The position numbers were made by a program, and so were the translations under genes. Under the pieces are notes generated by a model. It was not told the origin of the DNA and did no database searches. It saw nothing but the letters and a program-made list of their open reading frames with translations. A stretch of 64,000 nucleotides of DNA from Actomonas sp051209155 (lineage in GTDB: Bacteria > Verrucomicrobiota > Verrucomicrobiia > Opitutales > Opitutaceae), in the NCBI GenBank assembly GCA_051209155.1, contig JBPJGB010000001.1, one strand, 5' to 3'. Positions 1 through 10,192 of the stretch are shown here, one piece after another (the stretch's first letter is position 1; the number at the start of each line of letters is the position of its first letter).

Positions 1-2
1 GC

Positions 3-2837
3 CCCCGCAACATGCCGCCGGGCGACAACATCACGCCGTGGTTCACCGACCTCAACAAGGAGCTCTACAACATGGCGTGGCAAAACAGCCCGTATGTTGA
101 GCTGCCGGGGCGCGGTGGTGCGGTCGCCAACGACAACAACGGCGACGCCAACCCGGGTTTCAGCCAGTGGGTCAACACGAACTACGGCAACAACTACTTC
201 GGTGGTTCCGAGTTCTGGTTCCTCCCCGGTTCGACCACGCCGGTCCTGGGCATGGCGATCAACGAATACACCTACCTCGGTCTCGGCCCGACGGGCGAGC
301 GTGACGGTGGCATTGGTGGTATCGCCCCCGGTGGGCCGCACGGCATTCGCGGTTATCGCGACTACGCCAACGCAGTGGGTCTGCCCTTCGCCAGTCTGAT
401 CAAGAACCGCTACATCACCGATCCGAAGATCTTCAACTTCTACGACCGCCTCCTCGACGGTGACATCAAGCGGGAGTGGAGCGACTTCGAGACCTACGAC
501 GTCTCTCTCAGCCAGACCTTCTTCAACGACAAGCTCGGCTTCGACATCGGTTATCACCACGAGACCGTCACCAACGGCAACTATTCGCCCTTGGTCGGTG
601 GCTCCGGTAACATCTTCGTCGACTACTATTCGGTCTGGCCCGACGGCACCAACGACGCCGCCGGCGGTTATTACACCGACGGCACGCAGAACCCCGGCGC
701 CGGCCGGCCTTTCGTGCAGCTCGGCAACGGTGCCAGTGAGGGCACGACCGACCGCGACAGCGTGCGTGCGACCGGTTTCTTCACCCACGACTTCGACAAG
801 ACCGGCGACGGGCACTGGCTCGCCAAGCTGCTCGGTCAACACACCATCACCGGCATGGCTTCGTCGGACGACTACTACTCGTTCGGTCGCAGCTGGGCGC
901 GTTCGGCCTTCGACAACGATTGGTTCTCCCAACCGTTCTTCGAAGACACTCGCAATGCGAACGGTCGCTTCTGGGCCGACTTCATTCCGATCCGCACGCA
1001 ATACATCGGTGACAGCCTCGTCGGCAAAAACCTCGGCGACGACTTCGGTATCGTGACGCCGGTCGGCGATCCGATGCTCGGCAACACCGTCTCCCTGCGC
1101 TACTTCGATTCCACCTGGAACGCGGTGGGCGTCGATCCGGGGGCACCGTGGTTCAACAACGCCTCCGCGGGCACCGCCGGTGGTCCGTTTGAGTCCACCC
1201 AATCCGAGAACCCGGCCAACTACGTCGGTTGGGTCACCCGCGAGGTGGGTCTCATCCACGCGGACAGCAAGGAGAACATCGAGCGCCTCACCACCGGCTG
1301 GACTCAGGACACCCGCTCCAACGACGCCTACGCCTTCGTCTGGCAGGGCAAGTTCTGGAACGACTCCATCGTCGCCACCGCCGGCACCCGTCATGACGAG
1401 GTTTATCAGAAGACCGTCCGTTGGGATCCGCAGAACACCCCGAACCGGGGTGACGGCGACCTGACCAAGGTCACCACCACCGAGGATGAACTCGGCCCGG
1501 TCGAGGAAGACTCCGACAGCTGGGGTGCCGTGGTGCACTTCAACCGCCTGCCGTTCGTCGGCGACTTCGTGGAGAAGCTGCCCTTCCAGATCAGCGCGTC
1601 CTACAACAAGTCGAACAACTTCCAGACCGGACAGGTGTTCACCGACTACTTCGGCCAACAGCTCCCGCTGCCGGCCGGTGAGACGGAAGACATCGGCGTG
1701 ATCCTCGCCTCCAAGAGCGGCAAGTATTCGTTCAAGCTGAACAAGTTTGAATCGACCATCGCCAACAACCCGTCGTCGTTCATCCAGTTCTGGAACTACG
1801 GCAACAACGTGGGCATCTACGCCCAGGCGTGGTCGCGCTTCAAATACAACTACGAGACGCGCAGCAACCCGGACAGTCAGCGCTACGGCAACAACATCGT
1901 CAGTGACCTGCCTTACCCGGCGCCGGGCGAAGACGCGGGTCCGATCAAGTATGGTGTCGATTACGAACCCGAGGCCGGTCAAACCCCGGCCGAAGCGGGC
2001 GCCCTCGAAGTCGCGGTGATCGAAGCTTGGGACCAGTGGCTCGCCGAAATGGCGCCGCTGCCCGAGATCATGGCCAACGCCTGGGGCTTCAGCTGGGAAA
2101 CCAACGACCTCACCGAATCCGGTCTCGGTTCCTTCCGCCTCACCAGTGAGTTGGTGGCCGAGGGTTACGAAGCCGAGCTCCACGCCCAGATCACCGACAA
2201 CTGGCGCCTGACGCTCAACGCGTCCAAGATCGAGTCGACCCTCGACAACATCGGCCAGACCCCGGTCCCGGGCGGCAGCGGCATGACGCAGATCGAATAC
2301 CTGCTCGATTTCGACAATCGCCTGAACAACACCGTCATGGGTGACCTCCGTATCTGGGGTGGTAACGCCGGTGGCACGACCGCCCGCCAGAACTGGCGCG
2401 GACACGCCGACGGCGACCTCAAGGCCCGCCTCGCGGAGCAAGGCACCAACGTGCCGGAAAACCGCATTTGGCACATCAACATGGTCACGAACTACGACTT
2501 CAAGGAAGGCGTCCTCAAGGGCTTCAGCCTCGGTGGTTCGGCTCGTTACCAATCCTCCGCCGTGCTGGCCTACACTCCGTTCCAGGGAACGGGCTTCATC
2601 GGCTACGATCTGGATGCGCCCTACAAGGACGAGGCCCAGATCGACTTCGACCTGTGGGTCGGCTACGGCCGCAAGATCTGGAACGACAAGGTCGATTGGC
2701 GCGTCCAGTTGAACGTCCAGAACGTCGGGGTCGGAGAGGAATTGGTGCCCATCACCGTCCAACCGGACGGCACGCCGGCGGCATTCCGCATCAGGCCGCC
2801 GCAGAATATATTCCTGACGAATACCTTCCGCTTCTAG
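3..2837 (+). CDS. TonB-dependent receptor, C-terminal part (5' truncated by window edge)
   Basis: The frame is open to the left window edge, so the gene starts outside the window; the visible part is about 944 residues. It is rich in Asn, Gly and aromatic residues in alternating strand-like segments and ends in a short tail closing with FLTNTFRF, an outer-membrane beta-barrel signature with a terminal Phe. No TonB box or plug domain is visible, as expected if these lie upstream. Proteins of this shape in Opitutaceae are outer-membrane receptors that import glycans or metal complexes using energy from TonB-ExbBD. The substrate cannot be told from the sequence. A perfect palindromic terminator follows 40 bp after the stop. 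The convergent neighbour is a XylR-like sugar-responsive regulator, which hints at, but does not prove, a carbohydrate substrate. Confidence 0.85.
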   Translation, partial: PRNMPPGDNITPWFTDLNKELYNMAWQNSPYVELPGRGGAVANDNNGDANPGFSQWVNTNYGNNYFGGSEFWFLPGSTTPVLGMAINEYTYLGLGPTGERDGGIGGIAPGGPHGIRGYRDYANAVGLPFASLIKNRYITDPKIFNFYDRLLDGDIKREWSDFETYDVSLSQTFFNDKLGFDIGYHHETVTNGNYSPLVGGSGNIFVDYYSVWPDGTNDAAGGYYTDGTQNPGAGRPFVQLGNGASEGTTDRDSVRATGFFTHDFDKTGDGHWLAKLLGQHTITGMASSDDYYSFGRSWARSAFDNDWFSQPFFEDTRNANGRFWADFIPIRTQYIGDSLVGKNLGDDFGIVTPVGDPMLGNTVSLRYFDSTWNAVGVDPGAPWFNNASAGTAGGPFESTQSENPANYVGWVTREVGLIHADSKENIERLTTGWTQDTRSNDAYAFVWQGKFWNDSIVATAGTRHDEVYQKTVRWDPQNTPNRGDGDLTKVTTTEDELGPVEEDSDSWGAVVHFNRLPFVGDFVEKLPFQISASYNKSNNFQTGQVFTDYFGQQLPLPAGETEDIGVILASKSGKYSFKLNKFESTIANNPSSFIQFWNYGNNVGIYAQAWSRFKYNYETRSNPDSQRYGNNIVSDLPYPAPGEDAGPIKYGVDYEPEAGQTPAEAGALEVAVIEAWDQWLAEMAPLPEIMANAWGFSWETNDLTESGLGSFRLTSELVAEGYEAELHAQITDNWRLTLNASKIESTLDNIGQTPVPGGSGMTQIEYLLDFDNRLNNTVMGDLRIWGGNAGGTTARQNWRGHADGDLKARLAEQGTNVPENRIWHINMVTNYDFKEGVLKGFSLGGSARYQSSAVLAYTPFQGTGFIGYDLDAPYKDEAQIDFDLWVGYGRKIWNDKVDWRVQLNVQNVGVGEELVPITVQPDGTPAAFRIRPPQNIFLTNTFRF

Positions 2838-2877
2838 GTCTTTGGTTGGTCTCTGGAAGCACCCACTAGGAAAAACC

Positions 2878-2906
2878 AAGCCCCCGGCAATTGCCGGGGG
2901 CTTTTT
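2878..2906. terminator. Bidirectional rho-independent terminator
   Basis: A perfect 26-bp palindrome (13-bp arms, AAGCCCCCGGCAA and its complement, 2878-2903) is followed by a T run on the plus strand and preceded by an A run at 2871-2875. It can therefore end the TonB receptor transcript on plus and the convergent regulator transcript on minus. Confidence 0.9.
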
Positions 2907-2940
2907 ATTGGGTTGGCCCACTTGCGGCGGCGGCCGGCCC

Positions 2941-4191
2941 TTAGGTCGCGGCGTGTTCCCGACGATACGCCGCCGGGGTCAGACCAAAACGCTTGCGGAA
3001 CTTGCGGAAGAAACTGTTGGGGTCGGAAATGCCGATGGAGTCGGCGATCGTGAGCACCTTCGTCTGCGGTTGATCGAGCAGGATGCGGGCGGCCAGCAGC
3101 ATGCGCGTTTCCTCGATGTATTCCCGCACGGTGCAGCCCTTCAGCTTGCGAAAGTCGCGTTCCAGCTGACGGCGGGAGATGCCGACCTGTTCCGCCACCA
3201 TCACCACGCCCAGGCGCGGGTCGGCACTGTGCTGCGAAATGAATGTAGCCGCTTGCTGGATACGTGAATCATGTTCCGGCTCGATGCCGGTGCTCTCGCG
3301 GGTGATCGCGCCCTGCGGCGGAACCAGCACGACGGCCGAATCGGGCGCCTGACCCTCGAGCAGCCGCTGCAGGGTCTCAGCCGCGCGGTGGGCCACCTGC
3401 AGCTCGTTCAGCGCGATGGTGGAGAGAGGAATCGGGGCTGAACCGCAGTCGGCCGGATCATTGCCGACACCGAGCAGGGCCAGTTGCCGCGGCACCGCGA
3501 TGTGGGCGGCCTCGGCGGCGGCCAGCACACGACCGCACAGACTGTCGTTGTTGGCGAACAGTCCGGTGGGCTGGGAAAGGGACGTGAAGACGTCACGGAG
3601 CGCATGCCGCCATTCCTGTTCGTTGTCGTGCCAGGCGCGGCCGAGCCGGCGGTGGGCCGGCGGCAGCAGGCGGCAATTGAAACCTTCGGGACCGATCACC
3701 GCATGGAAGCCTTCGAACTGTTGCCGGTTCGGCAGGTCATCGAGGAACGGCGCCCACACGAAATCGCGGCAGCCTCGCTCGAGCAGGTGTTTCGCGGCCA
3801 ACCGCCCGATCTCCCGTTGGTCGGGTTCGACCCGAGGCCGGGCGCGGGATTCCGCGGCGAGCGAGACGGTGACGCAGGGGACGCCGGCGGGCATGGCATC
3901 GGTGACCCCTTCGTGGCCATAGCAGGCAAGCGCGATGATTCCGTCTCCCTCCCAGCGGTGAGGCACCACGCCGGTGTGGATCACGTCCGTCACCAAGTGC
4001 CAATTCTGCTCCCGTGCATATTGGGCCAGACCCTGCATGAACCCGAGTGGTGCCCCCGGGGCAGCGACCAGGATCCGCTGGCGTCGAACGCGACCCGGGG
4101 AAGGCGCCACCTGGGCCGGAACGGCCACCGCTGCACGACGACCCGATGGCGGCGCATCGAGGCGGGGAAGAGGTGAAACGGCGGCGCACAT
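2941..4191 (-). CDS. XylR-like transcriptional regulator (LacI-type sensor domain plus AraC-type DNA-binding domain)
   Basis: The protein has about 416 residues. The N-terminal two thirds match a LacI/GalR-type periplasmic-binding-like sensor (start RRQRILVAAP, then segments such as GIIALACYGH and ADCGSAPIPLSTIALNE). The last 100 residues form an AraC helix-turn-helix pair (GVVMVAEQVGISRRQLERDF, then IADSIGISDPNSFFRKFRKR). This architecture is that of XylR-type regulators that bind a sugar and activate or repress glycan-use genes, common in Verrucomicrobia and Planctomycetes. The start is uncertain: ATG at 4191 is chosen, but an in-frame ATG at 4251 would add 20 residues, and neither has a good Shine-Dalgarno site. 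It is convergent with the TonB receptor and shares its terminator. The effector is unknown. Confidence 0.85.
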   Translation of the reverse strand: MCAAVSPLPRLDAPPSGRRAAVAVPAQVAPSPGRVRRQRILVAAPGAPLGFMQGLAQYAREQNWHLVTDVIHTGVVPHRWEGDGIIALACYGHEGVTDAMPAGVPCVTVSLAAESRARPRVEPDQREIGRLAAKHLLERGCRDFVWAPFLDDLPNRQQFEGFHAVIGPEGFNCRLLPPAHRRLGRAWHDNEQEWRHALRDVFTSLSQPTGLFANNDSLCGRVLAAAEAAHIAVPRQLALLGVGNDPADCGSAPIPLSTIALNELQVAHRAAETLQRLLEGQAPDSAVVLVPPQGAITRESTGIEPEHDSRIQQAATFISQHSADPRLGVVMVAEQVGISRRQLERDFRKLKGCTVREYIEETRMLLAARILLDQPQTKVLTIADSIGISDPNSFFRKFRKRFGLTPAAYRREHAAT

Positions 4192-4385
4192 GGGGTGGGG
4201 GCAAAGCCGCTGCTCCGGGGTGGAAATGAACGAGCAGCAGCGCACCACCATCGCACCGGAGAGCGGATTCGCCGGTCAAGCGAGCGATGGTTAAGGGGCT
4301 GCTATGACTCAGGTGGTAGCGCAACCACGGTCCGATTTCAGGGGAATGCCCTAGGCCGGGGTCCCGGCGAGAACGTCCGTCCGAA

Positions 4386-5132
4386 TCAATTGTTGGCGAT
4401 TTCGTCGTCGCCCAAACGCCCTTGCAGCTTGCGGTGCAGGCTCAAGGTCTCGATCTCCTGCCGCAGCGCCCGACCGTAGAGTTGCAGGCGCGCGTTCACA
4501 TCGAGCGTCTCCAGCAGCTTTTGTTTCAGCGAGGTGCTGTCGCACAAGGTGAAGGCCGCCAGGTCGACGAACGATTCGGCGTCGTCGACCGTGCGCAGGA
4601 ATTCCGTGAACCCCGGCGGCACCGGAGAGCCGAGTTGGCGTTTGAGGGCGAGCAGTCGTTCGACTCGCCGCCGCAGCTTGCGATTCTCGGCCTCGGCGGC
4701 ACCGGCCGTGCTCGCGAGCGGTTGCACGCGGATGATGCGGTAGGGGTCTTCGCGCACGATCGACTCGCATTCCACGCGCACCAACCCCTGCAGCAGGAGG
4801 TTGGAGGTGCCGTCGGTGTTTTGGTTGCACGCCCGCACGATGCCCGCGGTGGCGATGCGTTGACCGCGTTCTTCGGATGGATCTGACGCGGGATGAAGTC
4901 CCGTCACGGCAAAAATGCGATGGGACCGCAGGACGTTGCGAAGCATCAACCGGTAGCGTTCCTCAAAAATGTGCAGCGGCATGAGGGCCTGCGGGAAGAA
5001 GGCCACGTCGGGCAGGGTCATCACGCCGATTTCCTCCGGGACGATGATTTCGGTTTCCACGTCGTGAACGTAGATGCAGCCAATTCCTGGCTGCAAGCAT
5101 CGGTCGGTCTGATGTGACACCACCTCGCTCAT
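4386..5132 (-). CDS. LON substrate-binding (N-terminal) domain protein
   Basis: The protein has 248 residues and consists of the LON substrate-binding domain found at the N-terminus of Lon proteases (TLPDVAFFPQALMPLHIFEE, then IATAGIVRACNQNTDGTSNL and LLLQGLVRVE). There is no AAA+ module and no Ser-Lys protease domain, so it is a stand-alone LON-domain protein rather than a protease. Such proteins are widespread; their role is poorly defined and substrate recognition or adaptor function is only suspected. It is divergent from dnaK, so a proteostasis role is plausible by context. A perfect inverted repeat lies 8 bp upstream of the ATG and could control it. Confidence 0.85.
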   Translation of the reverse strand: MSEVVSHQTDRCLQPGIGCIYVHDVETEIIVPEEIGVMTLPDVAFFPQALMPLHIFEERYRLMLRNVLRSHRIFAVTGLHPASDPSEERGQRIATAGIVRACNQNTDGTSNLLLQGLVRVECESIVREDPYRIIRVQPLASTAGAAEAENRKLRRRVERLLALKRQLGSPVPPGFTEFLRTVDDAESFVDLAAFTLCDSTSLKQKLLETLDVNARLQLYGRALRQEIETLSLHRKLQGRLGDDEIANN

Positions 5133-5139
5133 GGCGCAG

Positions 5140-5156
5140 ACCCTGTGTCACAGGGT
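5140..5156. promoter_or_regulatory. Perfect 17-bp inverted repeat, candidate operator
   Basis: ACCCTGTG and CACAGGGT flank a single central T (8-bp arms, no mismatch). It lies just upstream of the LON-domain gene start and 130 bp upstream of dnaK, in the divergent promoter region. It overlaps the AGGG that could act as ribosome-binding site for the LON-domain gene. It is not a CIRCE element. Binding by a dimeric regulator is inferred only from symmetry. Confidence 0.4.
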
Positions 5157-5286
5157 GAGACAGGAAGGCGCAAGCTGTCGCAGGTAAGAAGGCCTGGAAC
5201 ATACGAGAGAATACTGTAAATAATTGATATAAAGGTAAAAGAGTAAGAAAGGCCGGTAGGGCACATGCATTGCTTGGGGGGAGGGC

Positions 5287-7242
5287 ATGAGCCGTATTCT
5301 CGGAATCGATTTAGGCACCACCAACTCCTGCATGGCCGTCATGGAAGGCGGAGAACCGGTGGTCATCCCCAACGCGGAAGGCGCGCGCACCACGCCTTCG
5401 GTCGTCGCTTTCACCAAGTCCGGCGAGCGTCTTGTCGGTCAGGCCGCCAAGCGCCAGGCGGTGACGAATCCGCGCAACACCATTTTCTCGGCCAAGCGCC
5501 TCATCGGCCGCAAGTTCTCCGAAGTCTCGGAGGAGGCCAAGAACCTGCCCTACAAGGTGGTCGAGGGCAAAAATGGCGACGCCTACATCGAGGCTCAGGT
5601 GGGCGATAAGACCGAGCAGTTCGCGCCGCAGCAGATCGCTGCCTTCGTGCTGCAGAAACTCAAGGCCGATGCCGAAGCCTATCTCGGCGGCCAAGTCACC
5701 CAAGCGGTGATCACCGTGCCGGCCTACTTCAATGACGCCCAGCGCCAGGCGACCAAGGATGCCGGCAAGATCGCCGGCCTTGAGGTGCTCCGCATCATCA
5801 ACGAGCCCACGGCCGCTTCGCTCGCTTACGGTCTCGACAAAAAGTCCGACGAGAAGATCGCGGTTTACGACTTGGGCGGCGGCACCTTCGACGTTTCCAT
5901 CCTCGAGATCGGTGACGGCGTGTTTGAGGTGAAGGCCACCAACGGTGACACCCACCTCGGCGGTGACAACTGGGACGAGGCCCTCATCAACTGGCTCGTC
6001 GATTCCTTCAAGTCCGAGCAGGGCATCGATCTCCGCTCCGATCCGATGGCGCTGCAGCGTCTCAAGGAGGAAGCGGAAAAAGCCAAGATCGCGCTGTCCT
6101 CCGCGCAGTCCACCGACATCAACCTGCCGTTCATCACGGCCGATGCCTCCGGTCCGAAGCACCTCAACATCACTCTTTCCCGCTCCAAGATGGAGCAGGT
6201 CTGCGATTCGCTCTTCGAGCGCACGATCGCCCCGTTCAAGTCCTGCCTGCGCGACGCCGATCTCGAGTCGGCCGGCATCGACGAGCTCGTGCTCGTGGGC
6301 GGCATGACCCGCATGCCCAAGGTCGTCGAACTCGCCCGCGGCCTCGCCGGCAAGCAGCCGCACCAAGGGGTGAACCCCGACGAAGTCGTCGCCATCGGCG
6401 CGGCCATCCAGGGTGGCGTGCTCCAAGGCGACGTGCGCGACGTGCTCCTGCTCGACGTGACCCCGCTCACCCTCGGCATCGAGACCGCCGGTGGTGTGTC
6501 CACGCCGATGATTTCCCGCAACACCACCATCCCGACCAAGAAGTCCCAGGTCTTCTCGACCTACTCGGACAACCAGCCCTCGGTCGAAATCGTCGTGCTG
6601 CAAGGCGAACGCCCGATGTCCAAGGACAACAAGAACCTCGGCACCTTCCGCCTCGACGGCATCCCGCCGGCGCCGCGCGGCACGCCGCAGATCGAGGTCA
6701 TTTTCGACATCGACGCCAACGGCATCCTCCATGTCACCGCCAAGGACAAGGGCACCGGCAAAGAGCAGAAGATCACCATCCAAGGTTCCTCCGGTCTCTC
6801 TTCCGAAGAGGTCGAGAAGATGACCAAGGAAGCCGAGCTTCACGCCGAAGAGGACAAGAAGCGCAAGGAGTCCGTTGAGACCAAGAACCAGCTCGATTCC
6901 ACCATCTACCAGATGGAGAAGGCGCTGAAGGACAACGGCGACAAACTGCCCGACGACGTGAAGGCCAAGATCGAGCCCGCCATCGCCGACGCCAAGAAAG
7001 ACCTTGAGTCCGGCGACGTCGACAAGATGAAGGCCGCGATGGAGAACCTTTCCAAGGTCGGCCAAGAGCTCTACGCCAAAGCCGCCGAGGCCGCGCAAGC
7101 CGCCGGGGTTGACCCCGAGGCCGCCGCGGCCGCCGCCGGCGCGGCCGGTGCTGACGCGCCGAAGAAGGAAAAGAAGGTCGACGGCGATGTCGTCGATGCC
7201 GACTTCGAGGTGGTCGACGACGACGACAAGAAGAAGAGCTAA
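5287..7242 (+). CDS. dnaK: Chaperone protein DnaK (Hsp70)
   Basis: The protein has 651 residues, the usual length for bacterial Hsp70. The nucleotide-binding domain opens with GIDLGTTNSCMAVMEGGEP and carries VYDLGGGTFDVSIL and LVGGMTRMPKVVELA. The substrate-binding domain follows from about residue 390 (LLLDVTPLTLGIETAGGV), then a helical lid, an Ala-rich linker, and an acidic tail (DGDVVDADFEVVDDDD). It is an ATP-driven cytosolic chaperone working with DnaJ and GrpE, neither of which is encoded nearby. A strong Shine-Dalgarno site (GGGGGGAGGG) precedes the ATG. A hairpin terminator separates it from groES, so dnaK is probably a separate transcript. No CIRCE operator is visible upstream. Confidence 0.98.
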   Translation: MSRILGIDLGTTNSCMAVMEGGEPVVIPNAEGARTTPSVVAFTKSGERLVGQAAKRQAVTNPRNTIFSAKRLIGRKFSEVSEEAKNLPYKVVEGKNGDAYIEAQVGDKTEQFAPQQIAAFVLQKLKADAEAYLGGQVTQAVITVPAYFNDAQRQATKDAGKIAGLEVLRIINEPTAASLAYGLDKKSDEKIAVYDLGGGTFDVSILEIGDGVFEVKATNGDTHLGGDNWDEALINWLVDSFKSEQGIDLRSDPMALQRLKEEAEKAKIALSSAQSTDINLPFITADASGPKHLNITLSRSKMEQVCDSLFERTIAPFKSCLRDADLESAGIDELVLVGGMTRMPKVVELARGLAGKQPHQGVNPDEVVAIGAAIQGGVLQGDVRDVLLLDVTPLTLGIETAGGVSTPMISRNTTIPTKKSQVFSTYSDNQPSVEIVVLQGERPMSKDNKNLGTFRLDGIPPAPRGTPQIEVIFDIDANGILHVTAKDKGTGKEQKITIQGSSGLSSEEVEKMTKEAELHAEEDKKRKESVETKNQLDSTIYQMEKALKDNGDKLPDDVKAKIEPAIADAKKDLESGDVDKMKAAMENLSKVGQELYAKAAEAAQAAGVDPEAAAAAAGAAGADAPKKEKKVDGDVVDADFEVVDDDDKKKS

Positions 7243-7250
7243 ACCCTTTC

Positions 7251-7289
7251 GCGCATCGTGGATGATTCGTCATCCCGCGGTGCGCTTTT
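7251..7289 (+). terminator. Probable intrinsic terminator of dnaK
   Basis: GCGCATCG..GGATGA pairs imperfectly with TCATCC..CGGTGCGC across a TTCG tetraloop and is followed by TTTT. It lies 8 bp after the dnaK stop and before groES. Confidence 0.65.
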
Positions 7290-7343
7290 GTGATCCCGCA
7301 ATCCAACAACCTTATCCCTAAAACAACCCAACATCCCAATCAT

Positions 7344-7640
7344 ATGGCTAAAGTAAGCATCAAGCCCATCGGTGATCGCGTGCTCGTGCAGCACATCGAG
7401 GAAAAGGAACAAGTCCGTGGTGGCATCATCATCCCGGACTCCGCCAAAGAGAAGCCGCAGGAGGCCAAGGTCATCGCCCTCGGCACCGGCAAGAAGGACG
7501 ACAGCGGCAAGGCCGTCGACTTCGAGGTCAAGGTCGGCGACATGGTGCTCCTCAGCCCCTACGGTGGCTCCGAGGTCAAAGTCGACGGTCAGAAATACAA
7601 GCTGGTCCGTGAAGACGACATCCTCGGTGTGATCGTCTGA
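7344..7640 (+). CDS. groES: Co-chaperonin GroES (Hsp10)
   Basis: The 98-residue protein shows the full GroES pattern: a start MAKVSIKPIGDRVLVQ, the mobile-loop region EEKEQVRGGIIIPDSAKEKP, and the roof and C-terminal strands (GDMVLLSPYGGSEVKVDGQK, then EDDILGVIV). It forms the heptameric lid of the GroEL chamber in the cytosol. The ATG at 7344 is preferred over an upstream in-frame codon at 7290, because the extra residues do not resemble the family. No clear Shine-Dalgarno site is present. It lies 46 bp upstream of groEL in the usual groESL order. Confidence 0.98.
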   Translation: MAKVSIKPIGDRVLVQHIEEKEQVRGGIIIPDSAKEKPQEAKVIALGTGKKDDSGKAVDFEVKVGDMVLLSPYGGSEVKVDGQKYKLVREDDILGVIV

Positions 7641-7686
7641 TCCCGCTCAACCCAGAAGCTTTAAACACCAAACCAGATTTAAGATT

Positions 7687-9321
<1,635 letters not shown>

Positions 9322-9361
9322 GTCCGCGCTTCATCCGCGTATCCAAAAACCAATCACCAAG

Positions 9362-9391
9362 CCCGTCCCGCTCGCGCGGGGCGGGTTTTTT
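9362..9391 (+). terminator. Rho-independent terminator of groESL
   Basis: CCCGTCCCGC pairs with GCGGGGCGGG (one G-T wobble) across a TCGC loop, followed by TTTTTT. Confidence 0.9.
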
Positions 9392-9447
9392 GTTGGGGGG
9401 CAGGGCGCGTTCGCCGAACGGGCCGTGAACGCGGCGGCGCAACTGCC

Positions 9448-10071
9448 TTATCTGGTGCGCAGTCGTTCCGCCGCCGCGGCGACTTCCAGTGGCACCGACT
9501 CGGCGGCGATCCAGCCGCGCTCCGCATAGGTGGTGAGGCGATCGATTTCCCCGGGCAACATCGCGATGAGGTCCTCGCGCTTGCTGCGAAACAACTCGAT
9601 CTCGTCGTGAAACTTAGTCGGCGGCGGCGCACAGAAGAAGGCTTTGCCGGCTCCCTGCTTGCGCCAGGTGAGGGCAACCCGCCGCATCCGATAAGGGCTC
9701 GCGACCAGTGCGACCGTGGTGAGCGACCAGTGCGCGGCTTTGGCTTTCAGGTTCAAGTTGCGGATGTTCTCGCCGGTGTTGGTGGACTCCGTTTCCAGCA
9801 GCAGGGCGGCATCGGGAAACTCCGGGACGTGCGCCTGTAGGGTGACGGCGAAGGCCTCGGCCTCCGGTCGATCCAGGTCGGCGGAACCGGCGCCGACTCC
9901 GCCAGTGAAAAGCACCCGCGGCGCGACGCCCGCGCGCCACAAATCACCGCAATGGCGGGCGATGCGTTGGTCAAAATGACCGAAGCCAATGATCACGTCA
10001 CAGCCGGTCGGCGGCTGGCTGGAGCGGAGGTTCAGGTGGTTGAAGACGAGTTGGGCGGGGTCCGAGTGCAT
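9448..10071 (-). CDS. YdcF/SanA-like DUF218 protein
   Basis: About 207 residues with the DUF218 pattern: CDVIIGFGHFDQRIARHC, then PRVLFTGGVGAGSADLDRPE, LLLETESTNTGENI and a mid-protein VALVASPYRMRRVALTW. The conserved ETESTNTxEN segment and the TGG loop are typical of this family, members of which have been linked to cell-envelope functions; the reaction is unknown. ATG at 10071 is chosen because it leaves a 121-bp divergent spacer to the next gene. An ATG at 10194 would add 41 residues including a weak hydrophobic stretch (WIVTAALLSRAIPA) but would place its start codon on the start codon of the opposite gene. Confidence 0.7.
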   Translation of the reverse strand: MHSDPAQLVFNHLNLRSSQPPTGCDVIIGFGHFDQRIARHCGDLWRAGVAPRVLFTGGVGAGSADLDRPEAEAFAVTLQAHVPEFPDAALLLETESTNTGENIRNLNLKAKAAHWSLTTVALVASPYRMRRVALTWRKQGAGKAFFCAPPPTKFHDEIELFRSKREDLIAMLPGEIDRLTTYAERGWIAAESVPLEVAAAAERLRTR

Positions 10072-10192
10072 GGCGTCGGCATCAGGGAGCGTGGCTGGGA
10101 TGGCCCGGCTCAGCAACGCCGCGGTCACAATCCATGCAGGGGTGCGTTTTGCGCTTCCCAGCGTGGGGGCTGGCAGGTTCGTTGGTCGGTGC

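Noticed and set aside
4191..4251. Upstream start of the XylR-like regulator
   Set aside because: The ATG at 4251 adds 20 residues with no family resemblance; kept only as an alternative.
5133..5286. CIRCE operator upstream of dnaK
   Set aside because: No TTAGCACTC-N9-GAGTGCTAA or near match is present here or before groES.
5311..7098. Open frame of 595 codons on the minus strand across dnaK
   Set aside because: It is the mirror of the highly biased codon use of dnaK. Its product is a low-complexity Leu/Gly/Asp/Val-rich sequence without any motif, while dnaK is certain.
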